Under the pieces are notes generated by a model. The model saw only the letters and a program-made list of their open reading frames with translations. It made no database searches and was not told where the DNA came from. Source: DATJGR01 sp963735085 (lineage in GTDB: Bacteria; Pseudomonadota; Gammaproteobacteria; Pseudomonadales; Azotimanducaceae). Taken from it: a stretch of DNA of 64,000 nucleotides. Within the stretch, counting starts at the first letter, position 1, and each line of letters opens with the position of its first letter. Where the stretch lies: NCBI GenBank assembly GCA_963735085.1, contig CAVTJP010000005.1, forward strand, positions 682,001-746,000, read 5' to 3'. Of this stretch, positions 28,245-36,539 are shown piece after piece. The position numbers were made by a program, and so were the translations under genes.

Positions 28245-30959
28245 ATGCGCCCGCCCTCACCCAACAACGACCCGCTTCAGCAGCCGTGGTGCGTGTCGGT
28301 ACCCCGGATACTGTCCGAACTGGCAACGGACGTAGAGCAGGGTCTTCCGGACCACGAAATAGCGCCCCGCAGAAGGCGCTTCGGTTCCAACCAGCTGCGC
28401 AGAGCGCGGCGCCACAGCGCCTGGCGCATATTCTTCGATCAACTCAACAACGTGATGATTTGGCTGCTTACCGGCGCCTCGATTCTGTCCTATGTGCTGG
28501 CGGACTGGATCCAAGGCACGGCCATTGTGGTGGTGATCGTCATCAACACCGCGATTGGATTTTTCACTGAGTTGAAAGCCGTGCGCTCGATGGAAGCGCT
28601 CTACAGCCTGGGCCAGGTTACCACCCGGGTCCAGCGCGGCGGCACGGCGCGGACGATTCCAGCGAGCGAACTCGTACCCGGGGACATCGTGCTACTCGAG
28701 GCCGGTGACGTGGTGACCGCGGATTCGAGAATCGCTTCCGCCTCACGGATGCTGGTGAACGAGTCCGCGCTCACCGGCGAATCCGTCCCGGTGGACAAGA
28801 CCACCGAACCAGTGGCGGCCGATGTTCCTCTGGCCGAACGCAACAGCATGCTCTACAAGGGCACGGCAGTCGTGCGTGGTACCGGGGTTGCGGTGGTGGT
28901 GGCAACCGGGCTCGCAACAGAACTCGGGAAAATCACCGCCCTCGTCGAAGAAACCGAGAGCGGCGAGACCCCGCTGGAGCAGCGCCTCGAACACCTGGGC
29001 AGGCGCCTGATCTGGATCACGATCGCTTTAATCGTGGCCATAAGCGCCGCCGGTATCGCCATAGGGCGTGACCTGATTCTGATGGTGGAGACTGCCGTCG
29101 CCCTGGCGGTTGCCGCCGTGCCCGAGGGTCTCCCGGTGGTTGCCACCATTGCGCTGGCGCGCGGGATGTGGCGCATGGCCGATCAGAATGCCCTGATCAC
29201 CCGGCTTTCCGCGGTCGAAACCCTGGGGGCGACCGGCGTCATCTGTACCGATAAGACGGGCACGCTCACCGAAAATCGCATGACCGTGACACGCCTGCTG
29301 CTGCCATCAGGGGAATTCGAAGTCCGCAGCGATCAGACGGGTCCGGCGTTTGCAACCGATGACGAAAATGTAGAGCCGGCGCAAACCCCATTGCTTCTGC
29401 AAGCCCTGGAAGTCGGTGTGTTGTGCAACAACGCCGAGTTGCCGGCGCCCGGAATCGCATCCGACACCGCGGCAGGCGACCCCATGGAAGTGGCGCTGTT
29501 GATCGCCGGTGCACGGGCCAATCTGAGGCGCGATGCTCTGCTCAGGACAAAACCCGAAGTACGCGAAGAAGCTTTTGATCCCGAGACCAAGATGATGGCG
29601 ACATTTCACTGCGCCGGTGAGAGGGCGGGTCCGCTGCAGATCGCGATCAAGGGTGCCCCCGAGGCGGTGATCGACGCGTGCAGGCGCTTGCGCACTGCAT
29701 CCGCCATCGTGCCCTTCGACGACGCGCAGAAGGCAACATGGCAGGCGCACAACACCCGCATGGCTGCACAGGGTCTGCGGATGCTCGGCCTCGCCACCGG
29801 GCAGGCCGATTCGTCAGATGCCGATCCCTACGCCGATCCCGTGTTTACCGGGCTTGTCGGACTCGTCGATCCACCGCGCCAGGATGTCCGCGATGCCCTG
29901 ATGCGATGTCACAGTGCGGGTATCGAAGTCATCATGGTCACGGGTGATCAGGCGCCTACGGCGCTGTATGTCGCCCGGGATATCGGCCTGATCGAAGACG
30001 GTGACGCCGACGTTCTGCCTGGGGAGGCGCTCAAGCCCCCGGAGCAACTTACGCCGGAGCAGCGGGGAAAGTTGCTGGGCACCCGGGTCTTTGCAAGGGT
30101 GAGCCCGAGGCAGAAGCTCGACCTGATCGCGCTGCAGCAAGACGCGGGCGCGGTGGTGGCCATGACCGGCGATGGCGTGAACGACGCACCGGCCCTGAAA
30201 AAAGCCGACATCGGCATCGCCATGGGCCGTCGCGGCACTCAGGTTGCGCGTGAAGCTGCGGACATGGTGCTGCAGGACGATGCATTCCGCAGCATCGTCG
30301 TCGGAATCGAGCAGGGTCGGATCATATTCGCCAACATCCGCAAGTTCGCGCTCTATCTTGTGTCCTGCAATCTGAGTGAGGTTCTGGTCGTCGGCCTCGC
30401 CACGCTGGCCAGCGCACCTCTACCGATACTGCCGCTGCAGATTCTGTTCCTGAATCTCGTCACCGACGTATTTCCTGCGCTAGCGCTGGGTGTTGGCCCT
30501 GGTGGTCCGCGTGTGATGGAACACCGGCCGCGACCGGTCCGGGAGGCCATCCTCACCCGGGCGCACTGGATTGCCATATCCATCCACAGCGCGCTGATTA
30601 CACTGGCAACGCTGGCGGCATTCTGGATCGCGTTGAACTGGCTCGAAATGACCCCGCCCGCGGCGGTCACCGTCTCCTTTCTAACGCTTTCGCTGGCCCA
30701 GCTGTGGCACGTGTTCAACATGCGTGAGGCCGACAGCGGCTTTCTGCGCAACGACATCACCCTCAATGGCTACATCTGGGGCGCTCTGCTGCTCTGTATC
30801 GCGCTGTTGCTCGCCGCCGTCTACGTTCCGCCGCTCGCCTTCGTACTGGCGGTGCAACGTCCTTCAACTGCTGGCTGGAGCCTCGTCTTGGGCGCTTCAC
30901 TTATTCCCTGGGGTGCTGGTCAGATGTACCTGGCATTACGCGGGCGGGTACCACGATAA
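28245..30959 (+). CDS. P2-type cation-transporting ATPase
   Basis: P-type ATPase of 904 residues from the chosen ATG, which gives the usual cytosolic N-terminus (ILSELATDVEQGLPDHE). Landmarks: actuator LTGESVPVDK, helix 4 VPEGLPVV, phosphorylation site DKTGTLTENRMT, nucleotide-domain KGAPEAVID, hinge GDGVNDAPALKKADIGIAMG, and a ten-helix layout. The PEGLP motif and length place it in the P2 group (Ca2+-type or Na+/K+-like); the exact ion is uncertain. In-frame starts further upstream add a stretch that is not family-like. Confidence 0.9.
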   Translation: MRPPSPNNDPLQQPWCVSVPRILSELATDVEQGLPDHEIAPRRRRFGSNQLRRARRHSAWRIFFDQLNNVMIWLLTGASILSYVLADWIQGTAIVVVIVINTAIGFFTELKAVRSMEALYSLGQVTTRVQRGGTARTIPASELVPGDIVLLEAGDVVTADSRIASASRMLVNESALTGESVPVDKTTEPVAADVPLAERNSMLYKGTAVVRGTGVAVVVATGLATELGKITALVEETESGETPLEQRLEHLGRRLIWITIALIVAISAAGIAIGRDLILMVETAVALAVAAVPEGLPVVATIALARGMWRMADQNALITRLSAVETLGATGVICTDKTGTLTENRMTVTRLLLPSGEFEVRSDQTGPAFATDDENVEPAQTPLLLQALEVGVLCNNAELPAPGIASDTAAGDPMEVALLIAGARANLRRDALLRTKPEVREEAFDPETKMMATFHCAGERAGPLQIAIKGAPEAVIDACRRLRTASAIVPFDDAQKATWQAHNTRMAAQGLRMLGLATGQADSSDADPYADPVFTGLVGLVDPPRQDVRDALMRCHSAGIEVIMVTGDQAPTALYVARDIGLIEDGDADVLPGEALKPPEQLTPEQRGKLLGTRVFARVSPRQKLDLIALQQDAGAVVAMTGDGVNDAPALKKADIGIAMGRRGTQVAREAADMVLQDDAFRSIVVGIEQGRIIFANIRKFALYLVSCNLSEVLVVGLATLASAPLPILPLQILFLNLVTDVFPALALGVGPGGPRVMEHRPRPVREAILTRAHWIAISIHSALITLATLAAFWIALNWLEMTPPAAVTVSFLTLSLAQLWHVFNMREADSGFLRNDITLNGYIWGALLLCIALLLAAVYVPPLAFVLAVQRPSTAGWSLVLGASLIPWGAGQMYLALRGRVPR

Positions 30960-31103
30960 ATTCACCGGGTCCGTTGTCCTCACAATCTGCCGTGAGCATT
31001 GTCCAACGAGAACCGCGTACATCGGCTTCGAACGATTCCAATGCCCTGCGCTCTAACCTGACGTTTCACCTTCGCAACAGAACCGACCCGGGAGGTAACT
31101 ACG

Positions 31104-31523
31104 ATGTGGCGATCGGCAACGATCACAGCGTTGTGTCTGGCATGTGCTGTCGTTCCAGCGTTTGCTGCGACCGAACAGCCCGACGCAGTGCAGAAGCAGT
31201 TCCAGACCATGCAGCAGACCTTGAACAACATGCACTCTACCGAGAATGCCGCGGAACTGAATACGCTGATGCAACAGCACATGGCCGAAATGATGTCCGG
31301 CATGCAGATGATGCACCGCATGATGGGCGGTCAGTCCGCCGGCATGATGGGTGGACAGTCGGGCAGCATGATGAGTGGTCAAGTCAGCGGCTCGACGCAC
31401 GCCGGCCCACCGACCGACGCGATCGCGAACATGCAGCAACACATGTCGATGATGTGGATGATGATGAACCAGATGATGCAGCACATGCAGGAACAGCAGC
31501 GGCTGGATCAGCAGCACAAGTAG
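31104..31523 (+). CDS. Exported methionine-rich small protein
   Basis: A 139-residue protein with a signal peptide (ATITALCLACAVVPAFA, cut after AFA). The mature part holds about 25 methionines plus many Gln and several His, in clusters such as MMGGQSAGMMGGQSGSMM and MMWMMMNQMMQHM. Met/His-rich periplasmic proteins often bind Cu+ or other soft metals, so a metal-buffering role is plausible but not shown. No copper genes lie next to it. A strong site (GGGAGG) precedes the ATG. Confidence 0.75.
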   Translation: MWRSATITALCLACAVVPAFAATEQPDAVQKQFQTMQQTLNNMHSTENAAELNTLMQQHMAEMMSGMQMMHRMMGGQSAGMMGGQSGSMMSGQVSGSTHAGPPTDAIANMQQHMSMMWMMMNQMMQHMQEQQRLDQQHK

Positions 31524-31595
31524 CGCGCGTGGCCGCGGAACGACGTGCCACCCTCAAGGAGCCTCCGCTTCGAAGACTACGCGCACTCCTGTATC

Positions 31596-31620
31596 CGCTG
31601 CGGTACCGCTTGGTCCCTAG
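31596..31620. repeat. 25-bp imperfect copy of the DUF1003 gene 3' end
   Basis: Matches 40897-40922 with one mismatch and one missing base, in the same orientation. It ends exactly where the 41-bp barrel-gene copy begins, forming a chimeric seam. Confidence 0.6.
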
Positions 31621-31661
31621 CGCTCGCGGATGTCGGCTTCGGTCTGCGCTTCGATTCGACA
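31621..31661 (+). repeat. 41-bp exact copy of part of the outer-membrane barrel gene
   Basis: Identical to 16663-16703. Here it is in non-coding DNA, 23 bases from the end of the aph-like gene, and lacks the rest of the barrel gene on either side. Confidence 0.85.
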
Positions 31662-31684
31662 GACACGCCATTCACTGCCGCCGC

Positions 31685-32428
31685 TCAGACCGCTCGAACT
31701 TCTGCGAGCCGTTTGACCGCAAAGTCGTCGACCCCGCTGGGGTCCCAGCAGACGGCGGCTGCCCATGCGGCCGACGCTTGCGCTGCGATGTCGCGCGCGC
31801 CGTCGTCCAGGCCGGCGGCGTTGTGGGGCAGCACCAGGTCGAGGTCGGGGACGTCGACGTGCGACTCGTCCCAGTCGATCAGCGCCACCCGATCTGCGTT
31901 CATGCGGATGTTGCGCGGGTTGGGGTCGCCGTGGACGACGCAGGTCAGCCGTCCGACGAGCCGCGCCCACGCTGCTCGGCATCGAGCAACGCCCTCAGGC
32001 GGCATCGCGCCCAGGTCGATCTTCGTGCCGGTCTCGGCCTGCACGAGGTCGGTCGACGATCGCCAGCCCGGGCGCTGCGGCCAACCCTGGGTCAACCGAT
32101 GGAGCTGGCGAAGCGTGTCCGCCACGCGACACCAGTCGGCCTCCGTCTCGGGCGGTCCGCCTTCCACGTAGGTCATTACCACCACGCCGTCTGCGAACAG
32201 CCGACCGTCCGTCGTCGGGATCGGCACCGGCACGCTCATACCTTCACGGTCTAGGTGTTGGAGAAGCTCGGTCTCCCACGCGAGATCAGCGTCGCTCCTG
32301 GTGCCGAGACGACCGACCGCAACGTGTCCGTTGACGCGCACGCTCCACACCTCGTTGGCGACTCCGCCAGCGAGCGGTTCGATGCGAGCGACGTCGTCAC
32401 CCCACTGCTCGAGTGCGTCCCATCCCAC
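31685..32428 (-). CDS. Aminoglycoside-phosphotransferase-family small-molecule kinase
   Basis: APH-type kinase of 247 residues. The N-lobe begins IEPLAGGVANEVWSVRV. The catalytic loop is CVVHGDPNPRNIRM (HGD motif with the downstream Asn), and the metal-binding aspartate is in VALIDWDESHVD. The family phosphorylates aminoglycosides, macrolides, choline, homoserine and others; the substrate cannot be read here. It is alone on its strand, flanked by duplicated gene fragments on one side and an 85-bp repeat on the other, all signs of recent arrival. Its wording recalls actinobacterial proteins, a weak impression only. Confidence 0.85.
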   Translation of the reverse strand: MGWDALEQWGDDVARIEPLAGGVANEVWSVRVNGHVAVGRLGTRSDADLAWETELLQHLDREGMSVPVPIPTTDGRLFADGVVVMTYVEGGPPETEADWCRVADTLRQLHRLTQGWPQRPGWRSSTDLVQAETGTKIDLGAMPPEGVARCRAAWARLVGRLTCVVHGDPNPRNIRMNADRVALIDWDESHVDVPDLDLVLPHNAAGLDDGARDIAAQASAAWAAAVCWDPSGVDDFAVKRLAEVRAV

Positions 32429-32453
32429 TAGCCATCCTCGTCGAGTTCAAGGA

Positions 32454-32486
32454 TAGGGAACATAAGCCAGAGGGTAGGGAACATAA
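32454..32486 (+). repeat. Short tandem repeat TAGGGAACATAA, 21-bp period
   Basis: Two exact 12-base copies (32454-32465 and 32475-32486). The second is part of the 85-bp repeat that follows; the first is absent at the other copy of that repeat. Confidence 0.6.
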
Positions 32487-32554
32487 ACCACCTGTTGGTT
32501 GTTGGGATCGTTCGGCGATCTATGTCCATCAAGGTGGTGACCACGGCTACGGCT
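32470..32554 (+). repeat. 85-bp direct repeat, left copy
   Basis: Matches 40042-40126 at 84 of 85 positions in the same orientation. It contains two nested hairpins: ACCACCT pairing with AGGTGGT, and GATCG-TTCGG-CGATC inside. It lies between the aph-like gene and the acyl-CoA dehydrogenase promoter region. It resembles no insertion-sequence end that I recognise. Confidence 0.85.
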
Positions 32555-32617
32555 TTATAGTGGCACTCGCGCACCGCACTATAGCTGCAACCAATCCAAC
32601 CTGGGAGAAGAGCAAGC

Positions 32618-33865
32618 ATGTCCGATCTGAATAAAGATCTGTTCAACCTGGCGATGTCCGAACAGGCGCAACCGCTGATGGCCGCGGTGAAGAAGCACAT
32701 CGCCGAGAACGTGGTGCCCATCAGCGAAGAATTCTTCGCGCTTGCCCACAAGAAGGAGGACCGCTGGTCCTGGCATCCGCGTCAGCTGGAACTGCTCGAT
32801 GGCGCCAAGGACAAGGCGAAGAAATCCGGCCTGTGGAATTTCTTTCTGCCCGATTCGGAGACCGGCGAAGGGCTTTCGAATCTGGACTATGCCTACATCG
32901 CCGCCGAGCTCGGCAAATATCCGCTGGCATCGGAGACGCTGAACTGCAGCGCACCGGACACGGGCAACATGGAAGTACTGGAGCGGGTTGGTACAGAAGC
33001 ACAGAAAGAGCAGTGGCTGAAGCCGCTGCTGAACGGCGAAATTCGTTCCGCCTACGCGATGACAGAGCCCGGCCTGCCGTCGTCGGATGCCAAGAACATC
33101 AGCACGCGCGCGGTGCTCGATGGCGATGAATGGGTGATCAACGGCGAGAAGTTCTACATCTCCGGCGCGGGCGATCCGCGCTGCAAGATCATGATCGTGA
33201 TGGTGAAGACCGATCCCGATGCCGCGCCCAGTAAGCAGCAGTCGCAGATCCTCGTGCCCACCAATACGCCCGGCGTCGAAATGCTGGAGGGCATGCAGGT
33301 ATTCGGCGAAGACCACGCGCCGCGTGGCCACATGCATCTGCGCTTCAACAACGTGCGCGTGCCCAAAGACAACATCCTGCTGGGCGTGGGCCGAGGCTTC
33401 GAAATCTCCCAGGTGCGGCTGGGCCCGGGCCGCATTCACCACTGCATGCGTTCCATCGGCAAGGCGGAAGTGGCGCTCGAACTGATGGTGAAGCGGGCCA
33501 GCTCCCGGGAAGCATTCGGCCGCCCCATCGCCAAACTGGGTGGCAATCTGGAAATCATTTCGCGCGCGCGCATCGAGATCAACGCGATGCGCCTGGCGGT
33601 GCTGCAGGCAGCCAAGGCGATGGACGTGCTGGGCAACAAGGAGGCCCGAGTGTATGTCAGCGCCGTGAAGGCGATGGTGCCCGAGAAGGTGTGTCAGATC
33701 ATCGATGCGGCGATTCAGATGCACGGCGCCACGGGTGTATCACAGTGGACACCGCTTGCGGGTCTTTACACAGACATGCGCCATCTGCGCTTCGCTGACG
33801 GCCCCGATGAGGTGCACCACATGGTGGTGGGCCGCGCCGAGGTCCAAAAGTACGGACTGTGGTAG
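32618..33865 (+). CDS. Acyl-CoA dehydrogenase family protein
   Basis: FAD-dependent acyl-CoA dehydrogenase of 415 residues (ACAD10/11-like subgroup). Motifs: AYAMTEPGLPSSDAKNIST (FAD/substrate region), WVINGEKFYISGAGDP, and the C-terminal IQMHGATGVSQWTPLAGLY. It oxidises an acyl-CoA to the enoyl-CoA; chain length is unknown. Site GGGAGAAGAGC precedes the ATG. It starts a three-gene operon with two SDRs, suggesting catabolism of an unusual acid or alcohol. Confidence 0.9.
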   Translation: MSDLNKDLFNLAMSEQAQPLMAAVKKHIAENVVPISEEFFALAHKKEDRWSWHPRQLELLDGAKDKAKKSGLWNFFLPDSETGEGLSNLDYAYIAAELGKYPLASETLNCSAPDTGNMEVLERVGTEAQKEQWLKPLLNGEIRSAYAMTEPGLPSSDAKNISTRAVLDGDEWVINGEKFYISGAGDPRCKIMIVMVKTDPDAAPSKQQSQILVPTNTPGVEMLEGMQVFGEDHAPRGHMHLRFNNVRVPKDNILLGVGRGFEISQVRLGPGRIHHCMRSIGKAEVALELMVKRASSREAFGRPIAKLGGNLEIISRARIEINAMRLAVLQAAKAMDVLGNKEARVYVSAVKAMVPEKVCQIIDAAIQMHGATGVSQWTPLAGLYTDMRHLRFADGPDEVHHMVVGRAEVQKYGLW

Positions 33866-33902
33866 CCGCGGCGTCCACACCCAAAGAGGAGGAAGAACAA
33901 TC

Positions 33903-34676
33903 ATGGAGCTGAAGGATCGTGTGGCAGTGATCACCGGCGGGAGCGGCGGCATCGGCCGGGCGATGGGGCGCGCGTTCCTGGCAGAAGGTGCGCGCGCCGT
34001 TGTGCTTGCAGATCTGGATGAGGCTGCCGTGCGCGCCGCCGCCGATGCGCTGGGCTGCGATGGTGTTGCGTGCGATGTCACGGACGAAAGCCAAGTGATT
34101 TCGCTCACCGAGCATGCGCTGGCGCGTTACGGGCAAATCGATCTGTTCTGTTCCAACGCCGGCGCAGGTGCCGGCGGGTTGCTCACAGATGCGGCAAATG
34201 CGATTTGGCAGAAACAGTGGGAACTGCATGTGATGGCGCATCTGTATGCAGCGCGGGCGGTGCTGCCGTCCATGATCGCGCGCGGTGAAGGCTATCTGCT
34301 CAATACCGCGTCTGCCGCTGGTCTGCTGGCGGCAATCGGTTCGGGGCCCTACACGGTCACCAAGGCCGCCGCGGTGAAGCTCGCGGAATTTCTGTCGATC
34401 ACGCACGGCGACGACGGCATCCGGGTGTCGGTGCTGTGTCCGCAGGGCGTAAACACCGCGATGGCGCCCAGGCGCCTGGGCGACGGGCAGACCGACGGCA
34501 TCATCGAACCGGACGTACTCGCCCGCACGGTGGTGGATGCCATCCGCGACGAGCGCTTCCACGTGCTGCCGCATCCAGAGGTAGAGGAGTATGTGCGTCG
34601 CAAGGGCGACAACATCGATCGCTGGCTGACGGGGATGCGGCGGCTGCGGCGGCGTTCGCTGGAGGGGAACGGATGA
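33903..34676 (+). CDS. Short-chain dehydrogenase/reductase 1
   Basis: SDR of 257 residues. NAD(P)-binding TGGSGGIGRAMGRA, CSNAGAGAGG, the catalytic Ser in LLNTASAAGL and the YTVTK motif (Tyr, Lys) are present. An Asp after beta-2 (VVLADLDEAAV) favours NAD+. The ATG at 33903 follows GAGGAGGAAGAACAATC. A substrate cannot be assigned; position implies the hydroxyacyl or alcohol step next to the acyl-CoA dehydrogenase. Confidence 0.9.
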   Translation: MELKDRVAVITGGSGGIGRAMGRAFLAEGARAVVLADLDEAAVRAAADALGCDGVACDVTDESQVISLTEHALARYGQIDLFCSNAGAGAGGLLTDAANAIWQKQWELHVMAHLYAARAVLPSMIARGEGYLLNTASAAGLLAAIGSGPYTVTKAAAVKLAEFLSITHGDDGIRVSVLCPQGVNTAMAPRRLGDGQTDGIIEPDVLARTVVDAIRDERFHVLPHPEVEEYVRRKGDNIDRWLTGMRRLRRRSLEGNG

Positions 34677-35461
34677 TCGACTACCACGCCACCACGGCGC
34701 TGGTCACAGGCGGCGCATCGGGAATCGGCAAGGCGCTGGGTGCCGCACTGGTGACACGCGGTGCGCGCGTGGTGCTTGCAGACATCAATGCCGATCTGCT
34801 GGCGAGCGCAGGCCGCGAGATCGGCGCGGTGCACACCATCGCTACCGATCTGGCCGAGCCCGATGCGCCGGCGCGACTTGTGGTCGAGGCGTTCGCAATC
34901 AATGGTCGCCTCGACCTGATCTGCTCGAACGCCGGTATCGGCCATGGTCGGCGCGTGCTGGAACAGAACTTCGACGATGCGCCGCTGACACGGTTGTTCA
35001 ACGTCAATCTCTTTGCCGGCCTGCGCATTGCCCAGGCATATGCAACTGCACTGAAGGGTGCTGACGCCCGGGGGCGCCTGTTGCTCACCTGTTCAGAGAA
35101 TTCACTCAGTGTGCCGGCTGCTGTGAAAGGCGCGCGGCTGGGCCTGTATGCGGCGACGAAACACGCGCTGCTGATCGCCGCGGAATGGCTGCGCGACGAA
35201 ACGCAGGGCGACCCGTTCGCCGTGCACGCGCTGATGCCGGGTGCGGTGTACACGCCGCTGGTTGCACGAGCACTGCCTGATCCGGCGCTCGCGCCGAAGG
35301 AACTGGAGCTGATCATGCCGGCGCGCTGTGCCGAGGTGGCCCTGCATGGCATGGACCTTGAACTGTTCTACATCCCCACGCAGCCGCATCTGGCAGTGGA
35401 TATGGGGCCGCGCCATGAAGGTGTCGCTGCGGCTGTTCGTGCGCTTGGACTGGCCAGCTAA
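34673..35461 (+). CDS. Short-chain dehydrogenase/reductase 2
   Basis: SDR of 262 residues, overlapping the first SDR by four bases (ATGA). It shows TGGASGIGKALGAAL, CSNAGIGHGR, a catalytic Ser region (LLLTCSENSLS) and YAATK. VVLADINADLL again suggests NAD+. It is about as distant from SDR1 as unrelated SDRs, so this is not a recent duplicate. Last gene of the + strand part of the module; it converges with hupE. Confidence 0.9.
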   Translation: MIDYHATTALVTGGASGIGKALGAALVTRGARVVLADINADLLASAGREIGAVHTIATDLAEPDAPARLVVEAFAINGRLDLICSNAGIGHGRRVLEQNFDDAPLTRLFNVNLFAGLRIAQAYATALKGADARGRLLLTCSENSLSVPAAVKGARLGLYAATKHALLIAAEWLRDETQGDPFAVHALMPGAVYTPLVARALPDPALAPKELELIMPARCAEVALHGMDLELFYIPTQPHLAVDMGPRHEGVAAAVRALGLAS

Positions 35462-35498
35462 CAGACGGGTCGATTAAGGGGCGGGGCAGAATCAGCCG

Positions 35499-36539
35499 CT
35501 ACAGCAGCCCACGCACCAGCACATCCAGGCGCTGAATGGTCCAGAACGCACCCATCCCACCCACTGCATAGCCGGGTACCAGCGTTACCCAGCGGGGCCA
35601 CACCAGGCGCACTTGGCGCAGCGTACGCTCCAGGACGACGATTGCACCCACAAAGGCGAGCTGACCCAGTTCCACGCCGATGTTGAAGCACAGCAGTGCC
35701 AGCGGGATATCGGAAGGCGGCAGACCGGCGCTTGTGAGCGCCGAGGCGAAACCCAACCCGTGCAGCAGGCCAAAGGCGAAGGCGACTACCCAGGGGTTGC
35801 GGATGGTGAAGCTCGTTTCGCCCCGCCAGCGCCGCACTATTTCCGGGCCGAGAAACAGAATGCTCAACGCGATCGCCGCCTCCACCGGGGGCGCCGGCAC
35901 CGATACGTAGCCGAGTGTTGCGAAGGCGAGGGTGATGCTGTGGGCGACTGTGAAGGCCGTGATGGTCTTCACCAGTGTCCAGCCGTCGCGCACGATCAGC
36001 AGTAATCCCAGCACGAACAACAGATGGTCCGCGCCGGACAGGATGTGGTGGATGCCCAGCAGGATATAGTCGCCCGCCACCTGCCACGCGGTGCGCGCAG
36101 CGGTGATCTCGATCCAGGGTTCAGCGGGACGCGCAATGGTGGTCCAGCTGCGACCGTCGGCCAGTTCCACGCGCGCCAGCACGTCGGTAATCGTGAACTG
36201 CAGGCCCGGGAATTCGATGCGCTTGCCCGCAAGCCCGGCGGGACCTGCATCGATCCAGCGCCGCTCGACCAGCGAATCCGTGAGTTCCAGGATCACGGGC
36301 TCACGCAGATTGCGCACGCCCTGCGGCGTGGCCAGCATCACGGGGAGACGCTGTCCCGACAGCACCGGCGTGCGCCACAGCAACGAATATTGTCCGGGTC
36401 CGGTCTCCTTAATCTCCAGATACGCAGGGCGTGCTTCATGGGCCCGCGCGACTGGCACCGCGGTGAAGGACAACGCAAGGACGGCCACGGCGAGCATGCG
36501 GCTCGCGACACGTGTTGAGACGCGCAGGTGAGCGTTCAC
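35499..36539 (-). CDS. HupE/UreJ-family membrane protein
   Basis: Protein of 346 residues: signal peptide or first helix (MLAVAVLALSFTAVPVARA), a periplasmic beta-rich domain of about 130 residues, then a membrane domain with the HupE pattern GIHHILSGADHLLFVLGLLL, FTVAHSITLAFATLG and FGLLHGLGFA. The histidines suggest metal (Ni2+ or Co2+) permeation, as in HupE, though here it is not beside a hydrogenase gene. GTG start overlaps the parvulin stop (GTGA). Confidence 0.87.
   Translation of the reverse strand: MNAHLRVSTRVASRMLAVAVLALSFTAVPVARAHEARPAYLEIKETGPGQYSLLWRTPVLSGQRLPVMLATPQGVRNLREPVILELTDSLVERRWIDAGPAGLAGKRIEFPGLQFTITDVLARVELADGRSWTTIARPAEPWIEITAARTAWQVAGDYILLGIHHILSGADHLLFVLGLLLIVRDGWTLVKTITAFTVAHSITLAFATLGYVSVPAPPVEAAIALSILFLGPEIVRRWRGETSFTIRNPWVVAFAFGLLHGLGFASALTSAGLPPSDIPLALLCFNIGVELGQLAFVGAIVVLERTLRQVRLVWPRWVTLVPGYAVGGMGAFWTIQRLDVLVRGLL

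Noticed and set aside
30974..32254. Open frame of about 425 codons on the + strand over the Met-rich and aph-like genes
   Set aside because: It overlaps two better-supported genes in other frames and is a low-complexity Arg/Asp/His string.
32470..32554. Integron attC site
   Set aside because: The nested hairpins suggested it, but the required GTTRRRY/RYYYAAC core pairs are absent and no integrase is seen.
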